This document shows positions 26,068-34,727 of a DNA stretch of 64,000 nucleotides, one piece after another. Below the pieces are notes generated by a model. That model was not told the DNA's origin, made no database searches, and saw only the letters and a program-made list of their open reading frames with translations. A program made the translations under genes and the position numbers. Within the stretch, counting starts at the first letter, position 1. Each line of letters opens with the position of its first letter. Origin of the DNA: Pseudomonadota bacterium (GTDB lineage Bacteria > Desulfobacterota > Desulfarculia > Desulfarculales > Desulfarculaceae); NCBI GenBank assembly GCA_018819925.1, contig JAHJPG010000010.1, forward strand, positions 1 through 64,000, given 5' to 3'.

Positions 26068-27174
26068 ATGAAACCTCTGGGCATTATACATTCAGAATGG
26101 TCCAACGGCTGGGGCGGCCAGGAGATACGCATCCTCACCGAATGCCAGGGCATGGCCTCCCGGGGCCACCGGGTGTCGATGGTGGGCTGCCCCGGCGGCA
26201 AGCTGCGCCAGGCGGCCCAGGCGGTGGGGCTGGTTTTTTACCCCCTGGAGATGCGCGGCCCCTGGGACCTGCCGGCCATAGTCAGACTGCGGGCCCTTTT
26301 GATAAGCCAAAAGGCCGACATTTTGCACACCCACTCCTCGGTGGACGGTTGGGTGGGGGGCATGGCCGCCCGCTGGGCCGGCGTGGCCAGTTTGCGCACC
26401 CGCCACCTTTCGGCCAAGGTGCCGGGCCATCCCTTCAACTTCGTCTACCGCCTGCCCCAGGCGGTCGTCACCACCGGCGAGAGCATCCGCCGCCACCTGA
26501 TACAGGACTACGGCCTGGCCTCGGAGCGGGTGGTGTCCATTCCCACGGGCATCGACGTGGAGCGCTACGCCCCCCGGGAGGCCGAACCCGGCCTGGCCGA
26601 AGAACTGGGCCTTAAGCCCGGCTTGCCGGTGGTGGCCATCGTGGCCATCCTGCGCTCCTGGAAACGCCACGATCTTTTCCTGGCCATGGCCCGCGAGCTG
26701 GTGGACGCCGGCCGCCAGGTGCAGTTCCTCATCGTGGGCGGGGGCCCCAAGGAGGCCGAGGTGCGGGGCCTGGTGGAGAGCCTGGGCCTGGGCGACAGGG
26801 TGGTGATGACCGGCATGCGCCCGGACGTGGAGCGCATCCTGCCCCTGTGCGACGTGTGCGTGCTGGCCAGCGACAAGAACGAGGGCGTGCCCCAGGCGGT
26901 GTTGCAACAGATGGCCGCCCAGCGGCCGGTGGTGGCGGCCCGGGCCGGCGACGTGGGCCAGGTGGTCCTGGACGATGAGACCGGGATCTTGGTGGAGCCG
27001 GGGGAGGCCTCGGCCCTGGCCGCCGGGGTGGCCCGCATTCTGGACGATCCGGAGTTGGGCGCGGCCCTGGGGCAAAGGGGCCGGCGGATGGTGCTGGAGC
27101 GCTATTCCTCGGCGGCCATGCTGGACGCCACCGAGGATATCTATGGCCGGGTGCTGGCCGGGAGGAAGCCGTGA
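26068..27174 (+). CDS. Family 4 glycosyltransferase
   Basis: The ATG at 26068 is preferred because AAGGG lies 5 nt upstream, giving 368 residues. The protein has the GT-B fold. The N-terminal half has IIHSEWSNGWGGQEIRI and DILHTHSSVDGWVGG. The C-terminal half has VAILRSWKRHDLFL, IVGGGPKEAE, VVMTGMRPDVERILPLCDVCVLAS and the donor-binding loop NEGVPQAVLQQMAAQRPVVA (E-x7-E-like). Family members add hexoses or heptoses to LPS core or surface glycans at the cytoplasmic face. It overlaps the deacetylase gene by 4 bp and heads a three-gene glycan cluster. Confidence 0.92.
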   Translation: MKPLGIIHSEWSNGWGGQEIRILTECQGMASRGHRVSMVGCPGGKLRQAAQAVGLVFYPLEMRGPWDLPAIVRLRALLISQKADILHTHSSVDGWVGGMAARWAGVASLRTRHLSAKVPGHPFNFVYRLPQAVVTTGESIRRHLIQDYGLASERVVSIPTGIDVERYAPREAEPGLAEELGLKPGLPVVAIVAILRSWKRHDLFLAMARELVDAGRQVQFLIVGGGPKEAEVRGLVESLGLGDRVVMTGMRPDVERILPLCDVCVLASDKNEGVPQAVLQQMAAQRPVVAARAGDVGQVVLDDETGILVEPGEASALAAGVARILDDPELGAALGQRGRRMVLERYSSAAMLDATEDIYGRVLAGRKP

Positions 27175-27953
27175 TTTGGTGGTTGGCCGGGCTGGCCGGG
27201 CTGGGGGCCGCGGCCTTCAGCGCCCGCTACCATTGGTGGCGGCCCCGTCTGCCCGGCGCGCCGGTGCTCATGTACCACCAAATACGCCAAGACCTGGAAA
27301 ACACGCCCCTTCCCAAGCTGCGCGTGCCGCCCCAGGCCCTGGCCCGGCAGTTGGAGGTGCTTGAGCGGCGGGGCTATCAGGTTATGAGCCTGGGCCGGGC
27401 CCTGGAGGCCGGGGATGGAGTCAAGGCGGCGGTCATGACCTTTGACGACGCCTTCAAGGACTTCGCCCAAAACGCCTGGCCGCTCATCAAGGCCCGGGGC
27501 ATGGGGGCCACGGTGTTCGTGGTCACCAGCCAGATCGGGGGCCACAACGCCTGGGACGCAGGCAAGGGGATTCCCCGGGCCCCCCTGCTGGACGCGGCGG
27601 AAATCAAGGAGTTGGCCGCCCAGGGGGTGGAGTTCGGGGGCCACGGCCACGCCCACCGCGACCTGACCGCCATGACCCCCCAGGAGTTGGCCGAGGATTT
27701 GAGCGCCTGCCAACAGACCCTGACCGATCTTTTGGGCCAGCCCGCCCGCACCTTTTCCTACCCCTATGGCCTGTTCAACGGCGCGGTGAAAAAGGCGGTG
27801 GCAGAGGCGGGCTTCAGCGCCGCCTGCACCACCAGGCCGGGCATGTTGAGCGCGCGAACAGACCCCCTGGCCATCCCCCGCATCATGGTCAAACGCTCCG
27901 ATGGGGCCCTGGACTTCGCCCTGAAGCTTTCCCGGGCCAGGAGCCGCTGGTAG
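27171..27953 (+). CDS. Polysaccharide deacetylase (NodB homology, CE4)
   Basis: This 260-residue protein starts at a GTG overlapping the upstream stop. An N-terminal hydrophobic helix (WLAGLAGLGAAAFSARYHW) anchors it in the membrane, so the domain probably faces the periplasm. NodB motifs are visible: motif 1 MTFDDAF (catalytic and metal Asp), motif 2 FGGHGHAHRDLT (metal His), and AEDLSACQQTLTDLLGQPARTFSYPYG (motif 3-4 region). CE4 enzymes remove N- or O-acetyl groups from glycans. Coupling to a GT4 and a GT2 gene suggests it trims an LPS-core or other lipid-linked sugar. Confidence 0.9.
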   Translation: MIWWLAGLAGLGAAAFSARYHWWRPRLPGAPVLMYHQIRQDLENTPLPKLRVPPQALARQLEVLERRGYQVMSLGRALEAGDGVKAAVMTFDDAFKDFAQNAWPLIKARGMGATVFVVTSQIGGHNAWDAGKGIPRAPLLDAAEIKELAAQGVEFGGHGHAHRDLTAMTPQELAEDLSACQQTLTDLLGQPARTFSYPYGLFNGAVKKAVAEAGFSAACTTRPGMLSARTDPLAIPRIMVKRSDGALDFALKLSRARSRW

Positions 27954-27958
27954 GGGCC

Positions 27959-28732
27959 ATGATCAAGCTTTCCGCCGCCATAATCGTGCGAAACGAGGAG
28001 GCCAACCTGCCCCGTTGGTTGGCGGCGGTGGGCCAGGTGGCCGACGAGATCGTGGCCGTGGATTCGGGCTCCAGCGACCGCACCGTGGAGATTTTGCGCC
28101 AAGCCGGGGCCAAGGTGGAGTTCCGCGCCTGGAGTGGCTACGCCGACCAGCGCAACCACGCGGCCGGTTTGTGCGGCGGCGATTGGATATTGATGCTGGA
28201 CGCGGACGAGGTTTTGGCCCCGGAGAGCATCGCCAGCCTGCGCCGCTTCAAGCAGGGGCCCGAGCCGGACTACGACGTTTTTCTCATGCCCTCCCGGGTG
28301 TGGTTTTTTGGTCATTTTCTGCGCCATGGGGGCTTTTTTCCGGAGTGGAAGCCCCGCCTGTACCGCCGGGGGGCGGCCCGATGGGTGCGTCAGCAGGTGC
28401 ACGAGCGCCTGGAGGCCAGGGGAAGCACCGGCCGCCTGCCCGGGCTCTACGATCATTACTCCTACGATACGATTGAGCAGTACCGGGCCCGGGCCCGGGG
28501 CTATGCCGAGGCCGGGGCCCAGCGCCTGCTGGCCGCGGGCAAGCGCCCCGACCCCCTCACCGGCCCCGCCCACGCCACCTGGGCTTTTTTGTATAGATAT
28601 TTGATTAGGCTTGGCATATTAGACGGCAAGGCCGGGTGGTGGGCCGCCCGGCTGGAGGCGGGCTACACCTGGGAGAAATATGTCCGCCTGCGCCGCCTGC
28701 TCCGGGAGGCCCGGAGTGGACAGGAGGCCTAG
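27959..28732 (+). CDS. Family 2 glycosyltransferase (WaaE/KdtX-like)
   Basis: The 257-residue protein starts with ISAAIIVRNEEANLPRWL and has AVDSGSSDRT, then GDWILMLDADEVL (the DxD metal site, about residues 75-87), and later GFFPEWKPRLYRRGAARW and VHERLE. This matches the WaaE/KdtX group that adds a glucose or related sugar to LPS inner core from a UDP donor. It begins 6 bp after the deacetylase stop. The C-terminal third has a hydrophobic stretch (WAFLYRYLIRLGILDGKAG) common in this group. It is the last gene of the cluster. Confidence 0.9.
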   Translation: MIKLSAAIIVRNEEANLPRWLAAVGQVADEIVAVDSGSSDRTVEILRQAGAKVEFRAWSGYADQRNHAAGLCGGDWILMLDADEVLAPESIASLRRFKQGPEPDYDVFLMPSRVWFFGHFLRHGGFFPEWKPRLYRRGAARWVRQQVHERLEARGSTGRLPGLYDHYSYDTIEQYRARARGYAEAGAQRLLAAGKRPDPLTGPAHATWAFLYRYLIRLGILDGKAGWWAARLEAGYTWEKYVRLRRLLREARSGQEA

Positions 28733-29028
28733 GTTACAGATATACTTTAGGCTTGACACCGCAACGGGGTCTATTTAAGGTACCCAAGACTCGTGTAATA
28801 CGCAGGGAAGGCAAGGCCGGGCCGGGGAGAGCGGCCGGGACCTGGCGGATAGGGCCTTTTGGGCCCCAAGTTTTTGCCCTGCAAAGTGATAAAAGGCACA
28901 AAGTGGACGCCATCCATAATGCCGGGCCGAATCCGGTCCGGTGGCGAAGGTAAAGAATAAATTACCCGCCCCGCGAGGCGGGCGCACCCAACGGGGGCGC
29001 GGGAACTAGCTTAAGGAGGCTTATACAA

Positions 29029-30231
29029 ATGGCACTTATCGAACCTCATGGTGGTGGAAATCTAAAGCCGCTGTATGTGATGGATGATGCGCAGCGCGCC
29101 GACCTGGCCAAAGAGGCCATGAGTCTGCCCTCCATCGTGATCAGCTCTGCCGCGGCGGGCAACGCCGTGATGCTGGGTGGCGGTTACTTCACCCCGCTGG
29201 CTGGCTTCATGAGCAAGGCCGACGCCCTGGGCGTGGCCAAGGAAATGAAGACCGCCTCCGGCCTGTTCTGGCCCACCCCGGTGTTGAACATGGTCGAGGA
29301 CGCCGGTTCCATCAAGGCCGGCGACCGCATCGCCCTGCGCGACCCCAACATGGCCGGCAAGCCGGTCCTGGCCATCCAGGACGTCGAGGCCGTGGAGACC
29401 TTTACCGACGAAGAGATGGCCATGATGACCGACAAGGTCTATCGCACCGACGACATGGCCCACCCCGGCGTCAAGGCCTTCAACACCGTGGGCAAGACCT
29501 GCATCTCCGGCCCCATCAAGGTGCTGAACTACTCCTATTTTGAGAAGGACTTCGGCGACACCTTCCGGACCGCCTACCAGATCCGCGAGGAAATGGAAAA
29601 GCTGGGCTGGTCCAAGGTCGTGGCCTTCCAGACCCGTAACCCCATGCACCGGGCCCACGAAGAGCTCTGCCGCATGGCCTACAATGACCTGAAGTGCGAC
29701 GGCATCCTGATCCACATGCTGCTTGGCAAGCTCAAGGCCGGCGACATCCCGGCTGACGTGCGCGACGCCTGCATCCGCAAGATGGTGGAGCTGTACTTCG
29801 AGCCCAACACCGTGTTGGTGACCGGCTACGGTTTCGACATGCTCTACGCCGGCCCCCGCGAGGCCGTGCTGCACGCCGTGTTCCGTCAGAACACCGGCTG
29901 CACCCACTTGATCGTGGGCCGCGACCACGCCGGCGTGGGCGACTACTACGGCGGATTCGACGCCCAGACCATCTTCGCCGAAGAGGTCCCGGCCGGCTCC
30001 ATGAAGATCGAGATCTACAATGCCGACCATACCGCCTTCTCCAAGAAGCTGGGCAAGGTCATCATGATGAAGGACGCCCCCGAGGGCCACACCCAGGAAG
30101 ACTGGGTATTCCTGTCGGGCACCAAGGTGCGCGAGATGCTGGGCCGCGGCGAGGCTCCGCCCCCCGAGTTCTCCCGCCCCGAGGTGGCCAAGATCCTCAT
30201 GAACTACTACCAGGCCATCGACAACAAGTAG
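29029..30231 (+). CDS. sat: Sulfate adenylyltransferase (ATP sulfurylase), canonical copy
   Basis: This 400-residue Sat of the homo-oligomeric, SRB-type family has an N-terminal PUA-like domain (residues 1-165). The catalytic domain has QTRNPMHRAH (the QxRNP sulfate-binding loop and HxxH), [15 protein letters not shown], and SGTKVREMLGRGEAPPPEFSRPEV. All active-site residues are present. The enzyme makes adenosine 5'-phosphosulfate from ATP and sulfate, the first step of dissimilatory sulfate reduction in the cytoplasm. AAGGAGG precedes the ATG by about 9 nt. A strong hairpin (30274-30315) follows, so it may be expressed separately from the paralogue 141 bp downstream. No aprBA or qmo genes lie in the window. 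Confidence 0.97.
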   Translation: MALIEPHGGGNLKPLYVMDDAQRADLAKEAMSLPSIVISSAAAGNAVMLGGGYFTPLAGFMSKADALGVAKEMKTASGLFWPTPVLNMVEDAGSIKAGDRIALRDPNMAGKPVLAIQDVEAVETFTDEEMAMMTDKVYRTDDMAHPGVKAFNTVGKTCISGPIKVLNYSYFEKDFGDTFRTAYQIREEMEKLGWSKVVAFQTRNPMHRAHEELCRMAYNDLKCDGILIHMLLGKLKAGDIPADVRDACIRKMVELYFEPNTVLVTGYGFDMLYAGPREAVLHAVFRQNTGCTHLIVGRDHAGVGDYYGGFDAQTIFAEEVPAGSMKIEIYNADHTAFSKKLGKVIMMKDAPEGHTQEDWVFLSGTKVREMLGRGEAPPPEFSRPEVAKILMNYYQAIDNK

Positions 30232-30273
30232 GTTATTCCGGGCCGGCTCCGGCCGGCCCGGTCCCCTGAGTTA

Positions 30274-30315
30274 AAGCCCGCCTTCCGCGCGCCGGAAGGC
30301 GGGCTTGTCTTTTAT
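30274..30315 (+). terminator. Strong terminator between the two sat genes
   Basis: A perfect 14-bp stem (30274-30287 with 30293-30306), a 5-nt loop and a T-rich tail. It should end or reduce read-through from the first sat gene into the second. Confidence 0.88.
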
Positions 30316-30372
30316 TCCGCCGCCGAGAGGGGGCGGCGGGGTGGTGTTTCGCTTTTAAAGGAGGAATCGTAT

Positions 30373-31551
30373 ATGGGTTTGGTACTCCCCCATGGCGGAG
30401 GTGAACTCAAACCGTTGCTTTTGGAGGGCGAGGCCCGCCAGGAGAAGATAGGACAGGCGCGGGGCTACAAGACGCTGGAGATCACCAGCCGAGAGGCCCG
30501 CGACTGCTTCATGCTGGGCATCGGCGCCTTCACACCGCTGACGGGCTTCATGGGCCGGGCCGACTGGCACGGGGTCTGCTCGGAGATGAGGTTGGACAGC
30601 GGCCTGTTTTGGCCCATGCCCATCACCGTTAGCTGTGGCGATGCCGACGGCATCGAACCCGGCGACAAGGTGGCTCTGGTCAGCCCGGAATACGGCGGCT
30701 TGGTGGCCACCATGGACGTACGGGAAAAATACCAGATCGACAAGCAGTTGGAATGCCTGCACGTATTCTCCACCGACGAGGCGGTCCACCCCGGGGTGGC
30801 CAAGGTAATGGCCCAGAAGAAATGGAACCTGGCGGGCCCGGTGAGCGTGGTGAGCGAGGGCGGCTTCCCCGAGGAGTACGGCCAACTCTACGCCCGCCCG
30901 GCCCAGACCCGGGCCTTGTTCCAACAGATGGGCTGGTCCCGGGTGGCCGCCTTCCAGACCAACAACCCCATGCACCGCAGCCACGAGTACCTGGTCAAGA
31001 TCGCGGTGGAGGTCATGGACGGGGTGCTCGTCCACCAGGAACTGGGCAGGCTCAAGGCGGGGGACATCCCCATCCAGGTGCGGGTCAGGGCCATCAACGC
31101 CCTGCTGGACAACTACTTCGTGCGGGGCACCGTGGTCTCCAAGGGCTATCCCATGGAGATGCGCCATGGCGGCCCCCGGGAGGCCTTGCTGCACGCCGTG
31201 TTCCGCCAGAACTTCGGCTGCTCCCACCTCATCGTGGGCCGGGACCACGCCGGGGTGGGCGACTACTACGGGCCCTTTGACGCCCAGAAGATCTTCCAAA
31301 CCCTGCCCGAGGGCAGCTTGGAGCTGAGGCCCCTGACCATCGACTGGACCTTCTATTGCGACAAGTGCGAGGGCATGGCCTCCATGAAGACCTGTCCCCA
31401 CGGCAAGGAGCACCGCCTGCTACTCAGCGGCACCATGGTGTGCAAGACCCTGTCCGAGGGCGGCGAGCCGCCCCGGGAGTTTTCCCGGCCGGAGGTGCTG
31501 GAGGTTCTGCGGGACTACTACCAGTCCCTGGACGGGAAGGTGGATATCTAG
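30373..31551 (+). CDS. Divergent Sat paralogue with altered active-site motifs and a Cys cluster
   Basis: The 392-residue protein is clearly homologous to the first Sat over its full length ([57 protein letters not shown]). Two positions differ at key sites. The QxRNP loop reads [10 protein letters not shown], so the sulfate-contacting Arg is Asn, and SGTKVREML reads SGTMVCKTL. It also has a cluster CDKCEG...KTCPHGKEH near residues 333-347, a likely zinc site like that in some archaeal-type Sats and absent from copy 1. Either catalysis is changed or the protein is regulatory. AAAGGAGG precedes the ATG. A hairpin follows at 31606. Confidence 0.9.
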   Translation: MGLVLPHGGGELKPLLLEGEARQEKIGQARGYKTLEITSREARDCFMLGIGAFTPLTGFMGRADWHGVCSEMRLDSGLFWPMPITVSCGDADGIEPGDKVALVSPEYGGLVATMDVREKYQIDKQLECLHVFSTDEAVHPGVAKVMAQKKWNLAGPVSVVSEGGFPEEYGQLYARPAQTRALFQQMGWSRVAAFQTNNPMHRSHEYLVKIAVEVMDGVLVHQELGRLKAGDIPIQVRVRAINALLDNYFVRGTVVSKGYPMEMRHGGPREALLHAVFRQNFGCSHLIVGRDHAGVGDYYGPFDAQKIFQTLPEGSLELRPLTIDWTFYCDKCEGMASMKTCPHGKEHRLLLSGTMVCKTLSEGGEPPREFSRPEVLEVLRDYYQSLDGKVDI

Positions 31552-31605
31552 CTCCACGGCGCGCCCACTGTTAAGGAGAAAAAAATAGTTTTATAACAGG
31601 TTGTT

Positions 31606-31645
31606 ACGGCGGCGGTCCCGGGCGGGGCCGCCGTCTTATATTTTC
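31606..31645 (+). terminator. Rho-independent terminator after the second sat gene
   Basis: An 8-bp stem (31606-31613 with 31627-31634), a 13-nt GC-rich loop and an A/T-rich tail with a T-run, 55 bp after the stop. Confidence 0.65.
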
Positions 31646-31677
31646 CATCCTTGCCCTGGCGCCCGCCAGGCCCGAGA

Positions 31678-32886
31678 ATGAAGCAGCACCCCGCCGCGGA
31701 GGAATACGTGGAAAAGAACTTCCGGGAGCGCTACCTGCTCTACCGCCGCCTTAACCGCCGCCTGGCCGCGGTGTTGGAGGTGAACCACATCCTGGAGGCG
31801 GTTAGGGCCGAGGCCAAGCTGGTGGTGCCCACGGCCATGGAGGCCTGCATCCTGCTCTTGGACCCGGTGGCCACGGCCTACACCCGCCCCATGCAGTGCG
31901 ATCTTTTCGCCACCCCGCGCAACTGCCTGAGCTGCAAGCGCAACCGTCCGGCGGTGCAAAAGGCCCTGGCCCAGCGCAAGGCGATTGTGCTCAACCAGCC
32001 CGGCACGGTGATCCGCCCCGACGGCGCCGTTGTGGCCACCGGCCCGGAGGCCGCCGTGCCCATTTTGGTCAAGGGCGAGGTTTTGGCCGTGGGCACGGTG
32101 CTGGCCCGGCCCGGGACCCGCTTCACCCGCCGCGAGTTCTTTTTGATGCGCGACTTGGCCGACATCGCCGGCAATCAGCTCTTGGGGGCCAAGCTGCACT
32201 GGCAGGTGACTCAGGAAAAGCTAAAGATAAGCCAGAACTTGCAGCAGCTCACCCCCTTCGTGCCCCGCGCGGTGGCCCGCCTGGCCCAGGAGGGGCCCCA
32301 GGGCCTGGCCCTGGGCAAGCAACGCCGCCAGGTGGCGGTGTTGTTCGTGGACATCGAGGGCTACTCGCGGCTTTTCTCCCGCATGGCCGAGGAGGAGGTC
32401 AACCAACTGGTGGAGCGCTACTTCTCCAGCTTCGTGGACCCCATACACCGATCCGGGGGCGACATAAACGAAACCGCCGGCGACGGACTGATGATCATCT
32501 TTCCCGACGAAGACCCCGCCGCCGGAGCCAAAAAGGCGGTGGAGGCGGCATTCGACATCCAGGCCACCGCCTCCATGAACAACCTGTCCCTGGGCCTGGA
32601 GTCCGACCCCCTGCGCCTGAACATGGGCATCAACCTGGGCCAAGCCCTGGTGGGCACCACCCACCTGGCCGGCAGCCTGGGCAGCCGCATGACCTACACC
32701 GCCAGCGGCCCGGTGACCAACCTGGCCGCTCGCCTGGCCGACATGGCCCAAGGCGGGGACATCCTGATAAGCGAGCCGGTGCGCGAGCAAATCAAGGGCC
32801 TGTGGCCCGCCTATTCCCGGGGCGAGGTGTGCTTCAAGGGCATCCAGGAGACGGTGAAGGTGTGGTCTCTGATGGGGGAGAGCTAG
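31678..32886 (+). CDS. GAF-type sensor domain + class III adenylate/guanylate cyclase
   Basis: Read from the ATG at 31678; the frame opens at a TTG at 31651 that is less likely. The product has about 402 residues. Residues 25-180 resemble a GAF-like module (VLEVNHILEAVRAEAKLVVPTAMEACILLLDP, VPILVKGEVLAVGTV) with a CLSCKRN motif that may bind metal or sense redox. The C-terminal cyclase domain has the first metal Asp in VLFVDIEGYSRLF, the second in GGDINETAGDGLMIIFP, and TYTASGPVTNLAARLADMA. It would make cAMP or cGMP in response to a cytoplasmic signal. It stands alone after a terminator. The substrate (ATP or GTP) cannot be read with confidence. Confidence 0.86.
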   Translation: MKQHPAAEEYVEKNFRERYLLYRRLNRRLAAVLEVNHILEAVRAEAKLVVPTAMEACILLLDPVATAYTRPMQCDLFATPRNCLSCKRNRPAVQKALAQRKAIVLNQPGTVIRPDGAVVATGPEAAVPILVKGEVLAVGTVLARPGTRFTRREFFLMRDLADIAGNQLLGAKLHWQVTQEKLKISQNLQQLTPFVPRAVARLAQEGPQGLALGKQRRQVAVLFVDIEGYSRLFSRMAEEEVNQLVERYFSSFVDPIHRSGGDINETAGDGLMIIFPDEDPAAGAKKAVEAAFDIQATASMNNLSLGLESDPLRLNMGINLGQALVGTTHLAGSLGSRMTYTASGPVTNLAARLADMAQGGDILISEPVREQIKGLWPAYSRGEVCFKGIQETVKVWSLMGES

Positions 32887-32911
32887 ATTCGCCCGGATGG
32901 GGCGGATGGCT

Positions 32912-33871
32912 TCACCTTCCCCTGGCCGGCAGCTTGTTATCCTTGAAATAGCTCCAGTCAATAAATTGGGAACGGTCCTTGGGGCGGGGAAGATTGAAAA
33001 AAGCCTGGTATTGGGCCGACGACAGCAGTTTGCTGAATTGGTCCTGAGTTTCGAACAAATACTGGTTCATGCGCGCTTTAAAAACCGGGTCCACGCGCTT
33101 GGATTCCATCATCTTGCCCAGGAAATCCCTTAGCAGGGCGTTTTGCCGGTTATAGTTCGAACTCCAAAATTGTTCCACGGCGGGGGCCAGCCTGCCGGCT
33201 TCCTCTCTGCCAAGAGCAATATCCAGCCGGTTGCGCACCGAATCCCAAGAGTGATTCTTGTAAAGCCGGGCCCCTTCGGTGTCCAGGAGCATGGGGGGGA
33301 TGCCCTTGATGGACTGCCGGAAATTGTCATATAAAACGATTTGCTCGTCAGGCTTTTGGCCGCTTTGGACCCGTTGACGGGGCGCGGCGGCCAGGCAGTC
33401 AACCATGTCGTAATTGTCGCTGAACCTGGTAAGGCGGCCGTAGACCCCGAAAAAGTAGTGAGACATGCCGTATCCGTTGGCCTTTTCCACCGTGGCGCCC
33501 ACGCTGTATAGGCCGCGGTTGGCCAATTGGTGGCACACTCCGACTGCCCCGTACAGGACTTTGGGCCAGGCGCAAGGCGGCTGGCCGCACATGAACAAAA
33601 TGCGCCCCAACAGGGAGGCGGGAACAAATTTTTTTGAGCCCGCCAACTCCTTGCCGCCGGCGTCGCCGCCTAGGCAGGGGCAGGTGTCTATTTTTCCTGC
33701 ATTTTTTTGGGCCAACAAATAAGTGTGATGCACCGGGCTGAAGCTGACGAAGGCCGGGTACACCTCAATCCAAATGGCCGCATCCCCCTGCGCCCGGGCC
33801 AAGCTGGGCGGGCAAAAGCCAACCAGGGCGCAGGCGAGCAGGATCAACCAACAACAAAGGGCCTTTTTCAT
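32912..33871 (-). CDS. Secreted protein of unknown family with conserved-looking Cys/His motifs
   Basis: This 319-residue protein has a signal peptide (about 1-28, ending LARAQG). The mature part contains WIEVYPAFVSFSPVHHTYLL, a CPCLGG motif near 64, CGQPPCAWPKVLYG near 94-107, then GVCHQLANRGLYSVGATVEKANGYGMSHYFFGVYGRL. The GVCHQ motif with an NxGYG segment looks like an active-site or ligand motif, perhaps a Cys/His hydrolase, but I do not recognise the family. The C-terminal half is helical and charged. It is minus strand, convergent with the cyclase gene, and 51 bp downstream of the SbsA-like gene, so it may be the last gene of an envelope operon (34577 to 32912). Confidence 0.72.
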   Translation of the reverse strand: MKKALCCWLILLACALVGFCPPSLARAQGDAAIWIEVYPAFVSFSPVHHTYLLAQKNAGKIDTCPCLGGDAGGKELAGSKKFVPASLLGRILFMCGQPPCAWPKVLYGAVGVCHQLANRGLYSVGATVEKANGYGMSHYFFGVYGRLTRFSDNYDMVDCLAAAPRQRVQSGQKPDEQIVLYDNFRQSIKGIPPMLLDTEGARLYKNHSWDSVRNRLDIALGREEAGRLAPAVEQFWSSNYNRQNALLRDFLGKMMESKRVDPVFKARMNQYLFETQDQFSKLLSSAQYQAFFNLPRPKDRSQFIDWSYFKDNKLPARGR

Positions 33872-33922
33872 GACCGTTCTCCCTTGGGGCAGGAGCGGGT
33901 GGCCAAGGCCGGGGGCGGGGGT

Positions 33923-34318
33923 TTATTTGGTGCCGGTGGTGAATATGATCTGGTACGGCGCGCAGGGCGTGTCCGGATCGGCCTTAGAGCGGAAGTTGCC
34001 GTAACCCTCGGTATTTATGCCCACCGCGTAGGTGGTCCCCGGGCCCAGCTTCACCGGCAGGCGGCAGGTGCGCGGGTCCACGAAAATCGACTTGCCCGCC
34101 ACCACCGGAAAGGCCCCCAGCTTGGGGTTGGTCACCCATGACCAGCGGCCGGTGAGCATGTCCTCATTGAAACGCACCTCGACGTAGGCCAGGCTTGGGT
34201 CCACCCCCTGGGCCCGGTTGGCGGGAGTGGTGGACGCCACCTGGCAGGGCTGGGCCAGGGCCGGGCCCACGGTTAGCAGCAGGCCGGCGGCCAGCAGCAG
34301 ACAGGCAATGATTTTCAA
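33923..34318 (-). CDS. Small secreted protein with SbsA/Big_5-type Ig-like domain
   Basis: The start is a TTG at 34318, chosen because AAGGAGG lies 9 nt upstream and a signal peptide starts there (KIIACLLLAAGLLLTVGPALAQP). The product has 131 residues. The mature part, STTPANRAQGVDPSLAYVEVRFNEDM, matches the beginning of SbsA Ig-like (Big_5) domains, and LGPGTTYAVGINTEGYGNFRS fits its closing strands. A pair of cysteines may form a disulfide. It lies 4 bp after the EF-Tu-domain-like gene, so the two are co-transcribed. It is likely a periplasmic or surface adaptor of unknown partner. Confidence 0.7.
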   Translation of the reverse strand: MKIIACLLLAAGLLLTVGPALAQPCQVASTTPANRAQGVDPSLAYVEVRFNEDMLTGRWSWVTNPKLGAFPVVAGKSIFVDPRTCRLPVKLGPGTTYAVGINTEGYGNFRSKADPDTPCAPYQIIFTTGTK

Positions 34319-34322
34319 AGGC

Positions 34323-34577
34323 TTAGGCCTCCTTGAACACCTCGTCGCCGGGACGGCAACGCTCGGGCACCTGGATGCCCACGGTTTGGCCCAGCCCGGC
34401 GGTCTCGATGCTGGCGTGATCCTCTTGCATGGAGCCCACCGTCGCCTCGAAGTCGGTGGTGAATCCGGCGAAGTGCAGCGTATCTCCCTTGGCCAGGGTG
34501 CCGGCGGTGATGCGGATGGCCGCCACCATGGGCTTGGCGAAGAATTTGATGACCTCGCCCACCTTGCTCTCGGACAT
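34323..34577 (-). CDS. Small EF-Tu domain 2-like beta-barrel protein
   Basis: The product has 84 residues. VGEVIKFFAKPMVAAIRITAGTLAKGDTLHFAG and GLGQTVGIQVPERCRPGDEVFK match the second (beta-barrel) domain of translation elongation factors. It is free-standing, without a GTPase domain. Such small 'translation elongation factor-like' proteins are common in anaerobes and are often linked to U32 peptidase systems, but no U32 gene is nearby. An A/G-rich stretch precedes the ATG. The function is not established from sequence. Confidence 0.75.
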   Translation of the reverse strand: MSESKVGEVIKFFAKPMVAAIRITAGTLAKGDTLHFAGFTTDFEATVGSMQEDHASIETAGLGQTVGIQVPERCRPGDEVFKEA

Positions 34578-34727
34578 GGCAATCCCCCTTTGGCTGTTAT
34601 CTATCTAACATAGCCGCCTAGCACACCGCTTTGTCAAGGGCACGCCGCGCGGCCTTCCGCTCCTTGCCACAGGGGGAAAGCTTCCCCACATGCGGGCAAG
34701 GACGAGGGGCTGGCCGCCGGGTTGGGG

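Noticed and set aside
28753-28780. TTGACA upstream of the first sat gene as promoter
   Set aside because: No acceptable -10 at 16-18 bp spacing.
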